A stretch of DNA of 64,000 bases from the NCBI GenBank assembly GCA_036268295.1, contig DATAUK010000015.1, positions 19,926 through 83,925 of the forward strand, read 5' to 3'. How positions within the stretch are numbered: the stretch's first letter is position 1; the number at the start of each line of letters is the position of its first letter. Source of the stretch: DATAUK01 sp036268295 (GTDB lineage Bacteria > Actinomycetota > Actinomycetes > JAFAQI01). The notes beneath the pieces were generated by a model. The model saw only the letters and a list, made by a program, of their open reading frames with translations, ran no database searches and had not been told where the DNA came from. The position numbers and the translations under genes were made by a program. Of the stretch, positions 1 to 10,700 are shown piece after piece.

Positions 1-1380
1 TCGATCGGCGTGCTGTCGAGCTATGTCTGCTACCTGTACCAGAAGCGGGAGGATGGCCAAAATTCCGCCGCCGGGATCTACGAACCGCGCGACTATTACC
101 GCTACCTGCGAGAGGTTCTCGACATTGTCGAGGAGCACACCGAGCCCGGGGAGTTCCGCAACGTCCTGATGTCGCGCTGGATGAAGTCCGAGCTGATCGG
201 GAGACTTCGCGGCCCGTTATACGTCGACGAAACGCGCGGCGGGTACCGCGAAGAGCATTTCAAAGAGGTTCGCCGGCTGGTCGAAGAGCGGTTTGACGAC
301 GAGATCATCGCCCTGCTCACGCCGGCGCTACGGGTGCGCGCCCACCTGATGCAAACCGGCGACGACCAGCAGATCGGCGAGCACTGGCGCGCCTACGACA
401 AGGTCCGCCCGGACGTCACGCTCGAGAGCATGCGGTGGCGCGACGGCGCGCTGGAACTCAAGCTGTCAGCCTTGATGCGCGATGAGGCGGGCACCGGCGA
501 CCCGCTCGCCTTCGAGGTCATCGACGGCCGCTACTACCTGACCGACCGCCAGCTTGGCATGCCGATTCCGCTCGCTGTGCGCGAGGCCACAGATGGCGTC
601 GAGGCCGCGACCGCTGAAATGGTGCTCCGGGAGGCGTCGACCTACGCGGAGTATTACGTCCCCGGTGACTGGGTCGCCTGCGTCGAAGAGATCGGCGACC
701 GGCTGGTGACGGTGCGTGTGACCGGCACTGTCACCCTCGACCCTGCCACGGTGTTGTTCGGGGACCCGCTGCGGACCGGCTCCTGGCGGATGCTCGTGCG
801 GCTGACGATCGCCGGCTGGAATCGGACCGTGCGGATCGGGGTCAGCCGCGCCGACGAGGTGCCCAACGCCCTTGACGAGCTCTACCTGGTAGGTGCGAGG
901 ACCCGGGTCTCCGTCACCGCGCCTGACGATGAGAACGTCGCGCTCCGCGTCGCCAAGTCTCCCGCTGAGGTGGAGGTGAAGGCGAAGTTGACCACACGCG
1001 ACCGCGCGACCGTTCTCGAGGTCCTGCCGCCGCCGCTGCTGGCCGTAGCGGCGCGATCTGTCTTGCCGACGGTCACCCTCGAGCTGCGCCGGATCGGCAC
1101 GACCCCGCTCCTGGTCACCGTGCCGGGCAGGCTCGACCCCAACGGGACCATCACGGTGGCGCTGCCCAGACGCACCCGAGTCCTTACTCGTGGTGTCTCG
1201 CTCGGGCGCTGGCGGCTTCGGCTCGTGGTGTCGACTGGGACCAGGAGCATCAAGCTGGTGATCGCATCGATTCTGCAAGTGCCTGGCCGGGGCGCGATCG
1301 CCCTGCTCGCTGAATCGGACCTGACCGGCAACGAGCCGGCGCCACTTCTGCGCCGCGTTCGTCGCATCGCCAGTCGCTGA
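1..1380 (+). CDS. C-terminal part of a family 2-type glycosyltransferase (truncated by the window edge)
   Basis: The frame is open to base 1, so the true start lies upstream and only the last 459 residues are visible. The first ~25 residues (SYVCYLYQKREDGQNS) resemble the end of a GT-A type glycosyltransferase core. A helical stretch follows to about residue 130 (EVLDIVEEH, WMKSELIGRLRG, EEHFKEVRRLVEERF), then beta-rich sequence to the end. This layout, a family 2 glycosyltransferase core with helical and beta-sandwich C-terminal modules, is seen in wall-polymer glycosyltransferases of the TarS kind; the family call is by resemblance. The catalytic core with its DXD motif is off the window, so donor and acceptor are unknown. 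The next gene encodes a wall-anchored giant protein, which fits a cell-envelope setting but does not prove a link. Confidence 0.55.
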   Translation, partial: SIGVLSSYVCYLYQKREDGQNSAAGIYEPRDYYRYLREVLDIVEEHTEPGEFRNVLMSRWMKSELIGRLRGPLYVDETRGGYREEHFKEVRRLVEERFDDEIIALLTPALRVRAHLMQTGDDQQIGEHWRAYDKVRPDVTLESMRWRDGALELKLSALMRDEAGTGDPLAFEVIDGRYYLTDRQLGMPIPLAVREATDGVEAATAEMVLREASTYAEYYVPGDWVACVEEIGDRLVTVRVTGTVTLDPATVLFGDPLRTGSWRMLVRLTIAGWNRTVRIGVSRADEVPNALDELYLVGARTRVSVTAPDDENVALRVAKSPAEVEVKAKLTTRDRATVLEVLPPPLLAVAARSVLPTVTLELRRIGTTPLLVTVPGRLDPNGTITVALPRRTRVLTRGVSLGRWRLRLVVSTGTRSIKLVIASILQVPGRGAIALLAESDLTGNEPAPLLRRVRRIASR

Positions 1381-1716
1381 CGGACAGGCTCGGCAAAATC
1401 GGGCACGGATGGCGGTCGGCGCCGTCACGATGGCCAGAGATGCTGCGACAACCTTTCTTGACAACGATATCGCCAGCCAGGTTTGTCAGAGAATCAGCGC
1501 AAATGTTCGACGGATCGTCGAAATTCCTCCAGTGTCCCGCGCGCGTCGTCGAAGAGGAGGTCAGTCAGATCGCTACCGTTCGAATGTTCAAGCCCGCGCC
1601 GTCATCTGGCGATGGTGAGCCGTGTCCCAGCTCCTACCTGGTGGGGGTTCGTTGCCAATGCGAACCATTAGCCCCGCCATGCCCCGATGGGCTCGCTGCC
1701 CGAGGGCGAAAGTGGC
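1381..1716. other. Intergenic region upstream of the giant surface protein gene
   Basis: These 336 bases hold no convincing gene. They have one TTGACA (1458-1463), whose TGACAA (1459-1464) is mirrored by TTGTCA (1483-1488), and a TACCGT (1574-1579) that could serve as a -10 box about 140 nt before the downstream start. Neither is supported by a matching partner element, so I do not call a promoter. No transcription terminator for the upstream gene is evident. Confidence 0.4.
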
Positions 1717-4700
1717 GTGAAGCGGCCGGCAATGAGCCGGCGCGGGCCGCGTCGCCTGTTGGGGCACGCGGTCTCACTCGTCGCGATCGTTGCCTCGACT
1801 TTGACCGGATTCGTCGCGCTCGCACCGAGCGCCAGCGCGGCGACGCCGACCTGCAACTTCGCTACTGCGGGCACCGGCACCTACGCGAGCACGCTGTGCT
1901 GGTTTGACCTGTCGAGCTATAACGCCGCGCTGGCCACCGGGGCGGGCGGCCAGCAGATGACGATGACGATCCCCGGCGGCTATTCGATCAGCTTCACGCT
2001 CAAGGTGACCGGCGGCGCGGTCAAGGCGGCGGCGCTGCCGACGTACACCCAGGCATTCCTCGGCAACAGCGGCTACACCGGGGTCGCGGGCGAGCCGGCG
2101 CTCTACCAGACGGCGAACGCCACCACCACGACGGCCACGCTGAGCGGGATCAGCCTGACCAGCTCCGCGGGAACCACGCTCACCGGCTACTCCCTCGTGG
2201 GCGCCGATGCCGAGTCCTCGGACAGCGGCGAGTCGATCACCTGGACCTCCACCACTGCGCTGGCCTCGCTGGAGACGCTCGGCAACGCCTGCGGCGGCGG
2301 ATTCACCGGCGCCGGCTCGACGACGGTGACCTGCACCGGCAAGAGTGTTGGCAACAAGACGGGCGACGCGATCCTCGCCTCCGAGGCCCCCTCCACGTTC
2401 AGCCAGACGATGGTCGGCGGCGGCCTGCAGGGGATCGGCTTCGGTGTCCTGATCTCCCAGCTCGAGTTCAACAAGACCGTCGTTAACGGCCTCGGCAGCG
2501 ACGCGTTCAAGATCTCGGTCGCGGACGGCTCCGGCACCGTGCTCGACACCGCCAACACGAACGGCACGGCGAGTGCCTCGACCGGCGTCATCCCGGTCCT
2601 CGCCGGCACCGACGGCGAGAAATACACGCTGTCCGAGTCCGCCACGGTCGGCACGCTTGCGAACTACACGCAGTCGTGGAGTTGCACCCGAAATGGGGGC
2701 GCTGATGCCACGTTGCCCACCGGGGCGGCGGGTACGACGGCGAAGGTCACGCTCAACATCGGCGACTCGGTCATCTGCACGATCACCAACACCGCGCTGA
2801 GCACCACGCTCGGGCTGGTCAAACATGCCGGCACGCCGGTCGACGTCAACCACGACGGGCTGGTCGACACCGGCGACACGATCCCGTACACATTCACCGT
2901 CACCAACAACGGCGCGATCGCGATCACCAACATCTCAGTGACCGACGCCAAGGTCGGCGCCGTCACCTGCCCGCTCAACAGCCTCGCGGTCGGCGCCTCG
3001 CAGACGTGTACGGCGAACGCCCCCTACACCGTCACCGCGGCCGACGTGACCGCCGGCGCCGTCACCAACACCGCTACTGCGACGGCGTCGGTGTCAGGCA
3101 CGACGGCCATCACGACGTCGCCGCCGTCGAGCACGACCACCCCGACCACCGCGCCGGCACCCTCGCTCAAGCTGACCAAGTCGGTCTCGCCGGCGACGGT
3201 GACGACAGCCGGACAAATCGCTACTTATTCGTTCGTGATCAAAAACACCGGCAACGTCACGATCACCAACGCCGGCGTGACCGAGTCCGCCTTCACCGGC
3301 AGCGGCACGCTTTCCGCGATCACCTGCCCGGCCGGCGCGGCGTCGATGGCGCCGAATGCCAGCGTGACCTGCACCGCGACCTACCCGGTGTCCCAGGCCG
3401 ACCTCAACGCCGGCTCGGTGTCCAACACCGCGAGCGCGGCCGGCAAGAGCCCGGCGGGTGCGACGATCACCTCGGCGAGCTCGACCGCCAAGATCACCGT
3501 CACCCAGAACCCTGCGCTCACGCTCAACAAGTCGGTGTCGCCGACCTCGGCGATGACCGCCGGTCAGGTCCTCACCTACTCCTTCGTCATCACCAACACC
3601 GGCAACCTGACGCTGACCAGCGCGGCGGTCAACGAGGGGACATTCACCGGCTCCGGCACGCTGTCGGCAGCGACCTGCCCGGCCGGCGCAGCCGCAATGG
3701 CGCCAGGCGCCCAGATCACCTGCACAGCGACCTACACCGTGACCCAGGCCGACATCGATGCCGCCACGATCACCAACACCGCGACCGCGACCGCAACCCC
3801 GCCGGCTGGCGTCACCGGGCCCACCGTGTCGCCGCCGTCCTCGGTCACCATGCCGGAGCCGGCCAACCCGGCCATGACGATCAAGAAGACCGTCACACCG
3901 ACCACGGTCACCACAGCCGGCCAAACGCTGAGCTACAGCTTCCTGATCACCAACACCGGCAACGTGACGATCCACACCGTCGCGGTTGCCGAGACGGCAT
4001 TCACCGGCAGCGGCACACCCTCGGCGGTGACCTGCCCGGCGGGTGCCGCCTCGCTGGCACCGGGCGCCCAGGTCACCTGCACCGGCACCTACGTCGTCAC
4101 CCAGGCCGACATGGATGCGGGCTCGGTCTCCAACACCGCGGACGCGACCGGAAGGAGCCCTTCCGGCGGCACGGTCACCTCACCGGGGTCAACGGCGCTT
4201 GCCACAGTGGTGGCCAACCCCGCGCTCGCAGTCGACAAGACCGCGTCACCGACCTCGGTCTCGGCGGCCGGCCAGACCATCACCTACTCGTTCCTCATCA
4301 CCAACACCGGCAACCAGACACTGCACGGCGTGACCGCGGTCGAGACGCTGTTCAGCGGCACCGGCACGATGTCGGCACTCAGCTGCCCGGCCGGCGCCGC
4401 GTCGCTCGCCCCGGTTGCCCAGGTGACGTGTACGGCGACCTATGTGGTGACCCAGGCTGACGTCGACGCCGGCTCGGTGTCGAACACCGCGGCTGCCACC
4501 GGCAAGTCACCGTCGGCCGCCACGATTACCTCGGCGACCTCGAATGCCACGGTGACGGTCACCAACGCGCCCGCGCTCACCGTCACCAAGTCCGTGCTGC
4601 CGACCTTGGTGTCGGCAGCTGGGCAGACCGTGACCTACTCCTTCCTGGTCAAGAACACCGGCAACCTGACGATGCACGCGGTCTCGATCAACGAGGGCGC

Positions 4701-7700
4701 CTTCACCGGTTCGGGCACGGTCTCCGCGGTGAGCTGCCCGGCCGGCAACATCGCCCCGAACGCGACCACGACGTGCACCGCGACGTACGTCGTCACCCAG
4801 GCGGACATGGACACCGGTTCGGTGTCCAACACCGCGACCGCCTCGGCGAAGAGCCCGGCCGGAGCCACGACGACCTCGGCGCCCTCGACGGTCAGTTTCA
4901 CGGCGACCAATGCGCCGGCACTCACGGTCACCAAGTCGGTGCTTCCGACCTCGGTTTCCACGCTCGGCCAGTCCGCGACCTTCTCGTTCCTGGTGAAGAA
5001 CACCGGCAACGTCACGATGCACGGGATCACGATCAACGAGGGGGCGTTCACCGGCACCGGGACGCTCTCGGCGGTGAGCTGCCCGGCCGGCGCTGCCTCA
5101 CTCGCTCCGGCCGCGACCGTCACATGCACCGCCACTTACGCGATCACCCAGGCCGACCTCGATGCCGGCTCGGTCTCCAACACCGCCACGGCGTCCGGCT
5201 TGAACCCAGCCGGCGCGACCACGACCTCGGCGCCGTCGACCGTCTCGCTCACCACGACCGCACTCCCGGCGCTCACGGTCACCAAGTCGGTGCTGCCGAC
5301 CTCGGTGAGCGCAGCCGGGCAAACCGTCACATACTCCTTCCTGGTCAGGAACACCGGCAACGTCACGATGACCGCGATCGGGATCACCGAGGGCGCCTTC
5401 AGCGGCACCGGCACGATGTCCGCGCTCAGTTGCCCGGCCGGAGCCGCGTCGCTCGCCCCGAACGCGAGCGTGACCTGCACCGCGACGTACGCCGTCACCC
5501 AGGCCGACATGGACGCCGGATCGGTGACCAACACCGCGACCGCGCACGGCAAGGACCCGGCCGGCGCCACGACGACCTCGTCCGGGTCGACCGCGACGTT
5601 GTCGGTCACCGCTCACCCGGTGCTCGATCTGGTCAAGTCGGCCGCGCCGATCGGACCGACCAACCTCAGCGTCGGCGAGGTCATCACCTACTCCTATCTG
5701 GTGACCAACGCCGGCAACGTGACGCTGTCCAACGGGGCAATCGACGAGGGGGAGTTCACCGGCCACGGCACGCTCTCGGCCGTGAGCTGCCCGGCTGGGA
5801 TGACCTCGATCGCCCCGACCGCAAGCTTCACCTGCACCGCGACGTACACCGTGACCCAGGCCGATGTCGACGCCGGGACGATCGCCAACACCGCGACCGC
5901 GGTCGCCAGCCCGCCGGCGGGCGTGACCGGGCCGACCATCTCCGCGCCGTCGACGGTCACCATGCCGGCGACCGACGAGCCGTCGCTGACGCTCCACAAG
6001 TCGGTGTCGCCCTCGTCGGTGACGGCCGCGGGCCAGACGGTGACGTACTCGTTCCTGCTGATCAACACCGGCAACGTGACGGTCGCCGGGGCCACGATCA
6101 ACGAAGGCGCATTCGGTGGCAGCGGGACGCTGTCGGCAATCAACTGCCCGGCCGGGATCTCGTCGATGGCACCCGGCGCCGAGGTGACCTGTACGGCGAC
6201 CTATGCGGTGACTCAACCTGACGTCGACGCTGGATCCATCTCGAACTCTGCGACCGCCAGCGGAACCGATCCGCTCGGCGCGACCGTCACGGCGCCGACC
6301 TCGACCGCGACCTTGACGGCCACCGCGTCGCCGTCGCTGACGCTCACCAAGACCGCCTCTCCGACGACGGTGACCGCGGCGACGCAGACCGTTACCTACT
6401 CCTATCTGATCCGCAACACCGGCAACGTGACGCTCGGTGAGCCGACCGTCAACGAGACCGGCTTCAGCGGCACCGGCACGCTGTCGGCGCTGAGCTGCCC
6501 GCCGGCCGCGGCCTCGATCGCGCCGAACGCCGCCGTCACGTGCACCGCGACGTACGTCGTCACCCAGGACGACATGGACGCCGGCACGCTCACCAACACC
6601 GCAACGGTGACGGCGAGCCCGCCGTCCGGCCCGGCGATCACCTCGGCGCCCTCAAGCGTGACCGTGGCCGCGACCGCGAGCCCAGCGCTCACCGTGGCGA
6701 AGTCGGTGGCACCGACCTCGGTCTCGGCGGCCGGGCAGGGAGTGACGTACTCCTTCCTGATCACCAACACCGGCAACGTGACGATGCACGGTGTCTCGGT
6801 CGCCGAGGTGGCCTTCAGCGGCACCGGCACCCTGGGAACGCTCGGTTGCCCGGGCGCGATGTCGATGGCGCCCGCCGCCCAGGTGACGTGTACGGCGCCC
6901 TACACCGTCACCCAGGCCGATATCGACGCCGGCACGGTGACGAACACCGCGCACGCGACCGGCACGAGCCCAGCCGGCGCGACGATCACCTCGCCCAACT
7001 CCTCGGCCACCTTGGCAGTGACCGCGACCCCGGCCCTCACAGTCACGAAGTCGGTCCTGCCGACCGCGGTGTCCGCGGCCGGCCAGTCGGTGACCTACTC
7101 GTTCGCGGTGAAGAACACCGGCAACCAGACATTGCATGCGATATCGGTCACCGAGGGAGCGTTCAGCGGCACCGGCACGCTCTCGGCGGCGACCTGCCCG
7201 CCCGGATCGTTGGCACCGAACGCGACGGCGACCTGCACTGCGACCTATACCGTCACCCAGGCAGACCTGGACGCCGGATCGGTGACCAACACCGCGACCG
7301 CGTCGGCGCTCGACCCGGCCGGCACCTCCCACACCTCCGCGCCGTCGACGGCGACCCTCGCTGTCACGGCGAACCCGAGGCTGACGGTTGCCAAGTCGGC
7401 GTCGCCCTCCGCTATCTCCGCGGTCGGCCAGACCGTGACCTACTCGTTCCTGCTGAGGAACACCGGCAACCAGACGATGACCGCCGCGACCGTCAACGAA
7501 GGCGCGTTCAGCGGCAGCGGGTCGCTGTCGGCAATCAGCTGCCCGGCGGGTGCGGCCTCGATCGCGCCGACCGCGACCGTCACCTGCACCGCGACCTACG
7601 TCGTCACCCAGGCTGACCTCGACGCCGGCACGCTCACCAACACCGCCACCGTGTCGGCCAAGGACCCGACCGGGTCCAACCACACCTCGCCGCCATCGTC

Positions 7701-10700
7701 CGCGACCGTCACGACCACGCCGGGTGCCGCGCTGACGATCAACAAGACCGCGTCGCCGTCGACCGTCGACACGGTCGGTCAGGTCGTGACCTACTCGTTC
7801 CTGATCACCAACACCGGCAACCTCACGCTCACCGGGGCGACCGTCGACGAGGGCGCGTTCAGCGGGAGCGGGCTGCTGTCCGCGGTCAGCTGCCCGGCGG
7901 GTGCGGCGTCGATGGCGCCGAACGCGACCGTGACGTGCACCGCGACGTACTCGATCACCCAGGCCGATCTGGATGCCGGGTCGGTGACCAACTCCGCCAC
8001 CGTCGACGCGGCGCCGCCGGCCGGCTTCGTGGGTCCGATCGTGTCGGCACCGTCCTCGACGACAGTCACCGCGACCGCGGGGCCGGCGCTGACGGTCAGC
8101 AAGTCGGTCGCACCGACCTCGGTGTCAGCGGCCGGCCAGGGCGTGACCTACTCGTTCCTGGTGCACAACACCGGCAACCAGACGATCCACTCGGTGACGG
8201 TCAACGAGGGCGCGTTCAGCGGCACCGGGTCGCTGTCGGCGGCGACCTGCCCGGCCGGCGCGGCGTCGATGGCGCCCGCAGCGACGGTGACCTGCACCGC
8301 GACGTACACCGTCACGCAGGCCGATATCGACGCCGGCTTGGTCACCAACACCGCCACGGTGAGCGGTAAGAACCCAGCCAACGTCAGCGTGACCTCAACG
8401 CCCTCGAGCGCGATGTTTGCGGTCGGCGCCGCGCCGGCGCTCACGGTCTCCAAATCGGTTCTGCCGACATCGGTGTCAGCGTCCGGCCAGGGCGTGACGT
8501 ACTCGTTCGCGGTGAGGAACACCGGCAACGTCACGCTGCACTCGGTGACGGTGAACGAGGGCGCGTTCAGCGGCACCGGCACGCCGTCAGCCGTCAGCTG
8601 CCCGGCGGGCGCCGCCTCGCTGGCGCCGAACGCGACCGTGACGTGTACGGCGACCTACACCGTGACCCAGGCGGACATCGACGCCGGCTCGGTGTCCAAC
8701 ACCGCGACCGCGTCCGGCACCGACCCGAGCGGCACGACGCTCACCTCGGCGCCGTCGACCGTGACGCTTGCGGCACCGGCCGCGCCGGCGCTCACGGTCA
8801 CCAAGTCGGTCCTGCCGAACGCCGTCTCGGCGGTCGGTCAAGGCGTGACGTACTCGTTCGCGGTGAGGAACACCGGCAACGTCACGCTGCACGCGATCAC
8901 GGTCAACGAGGGCGTGTTCAGCGGCACCGGCACACTGTCGGCGGCGACCTGCCCGGGCGGGCAGCTGGCACCGGGCGCGAGCGCGACCTGTACCGCGACC
9001 TACACCGTCACGCAGGCCGATATCGACGCCGGCACGCTCACCAACACCGCGACCGTCTCGGGTACCGATCCGGCAAGCGTGGTCGCGACGTCGGCACCGT
9101 CGACGGCGACCGTGACCGCGGCGGCGAGCCCGTCGCTGACGGTCAGCAAGACCGCCTCGCCCACGACCGTCGTGGGCGCCGGCCAGCTGGTCAGCTATTC
9201 CTTCCTTGTCACCAACACCGGCAACGTCACGCTGCACGCGATCACGGTCAATGAGGGCGCGTTCAGCGGCACCGGCACGCTGTCGGCGGCGACCTGTCCC
9301 GGCGGGTCGCTGGCACCGAGCGCGAGCGCGACCTGCACCGCGACGTACACCGTCACGCAGGCCGATATCGACGCCGGCTCGATCTCCAACACCGCGACGG
9401 TGTCGGCGAAGGACCCGGCGAACGCGACCAGTACCTCGGTGCCCTCGACCGCGGTCGTGACCACGCTCGAGGGACCGGCGCTCACGCTCGACAAGACCGC
9501 CTCGCCTACCTCCGTCTCAACCGCCGGTCAGACGATCACGTACTCGTTCCTGATCACCAACACCGGCAACGCGACGTTGACCGGCGCGACGATCGACGAG
9601 GGCAATTTCACCGGCAGCGGGCTGCTGTCCGCGGTGAGCTGCCCGGCCGGGTCCGCGTCGATGGCACCGAACGCAACTGTGACCTGCACCGCGACCTATA
9701 CGGTCAGCCAGGCCGACATTGACGCCGGGTCGATCGCCAACACCGCCACCGCGGTCGCCACGCCGCCCTCCGACCTGGTCGGGCCGATCGTCTCACCGCC
9801 GTCGACTTCCGCGGTGAGCGTCGACGCGAACCCGGCGCTGACGGTCGTGAAGTCAGTGTCGCCGACCTCGGTCAGCGCCGCCGGTCAAGGCGTGACCTAC
9901 TCGTTCCTCGTCACCAACACCGGCAACGTGACGATGCACGGGATCTCGGTCAACGAGGGCCCGTTCAGTGGCACCGGGACGCTGTCGAGCGCGACCTGCC
10001 CGCCCGGCTCACTGGCGCCGAGCGCGAGCGTGACCTGCACCGCGACCTACATCGTCACCCAGGCCGATCTCGACGCTGGATCGGTCTCGAACACCGCCAC
10101 CGTCACCGGACTCGACCCGACCGGAGCTCCCGAGACCTCGTCACCGTCGACCGCAACGCTGAGCGCACCGGCGGCTCCGGCGCTGAGGATCCAGAAGACC
10201 GCGTCGCCGACCGCAGTGGACTCGGTCGGACAAACCGTGACGTATTCCTTCCTGGTGACCAACTCCGGCAACGTCACGATGCATGCGGTGACCGTGAACG
10301 AGGGCGCCTTCAGCGGCTCGGGCACGCTGTCGACAGCGAGCTGCCCGGCCGGCTCGCTGGCGCCGAGCGCGAGCGTGACCTGCACCGCGACGTACGACGT
10401 CACGCAGGCCGACCTCGATGCCGGATCGGTGACCAACACCGCGACCGCCTCGGCGACCGACCCGACCGGCACGACGCTGGCTTCGGCGCCCTCGACGGCA
10501 ACCGTCAGCGTCACCGCTGAGCCGGGGCTGAGCCTGGTCAAGTCCGCGGGGCCGATCGGACCGGCGACGCTGACTCCCGGCGAGGTCATCACCTACTCGT
10601 TCCTGGTGACCAACACCGGCAACCTGACCATCACCGATGTCGGCATCGACGAGGGTGCGTTCAACGGCAGCGGTCTGCTCTCGGCGGTCAGCTGCCCGCC

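Noticed and set aside
1458..1488. TTGACA with a mirrored TTGTCA upstream of the giant gene as promoter or operator
   Set aside because: No -10 box at proper spacing and only 6-bp arms 18 bases apart; not enough support.
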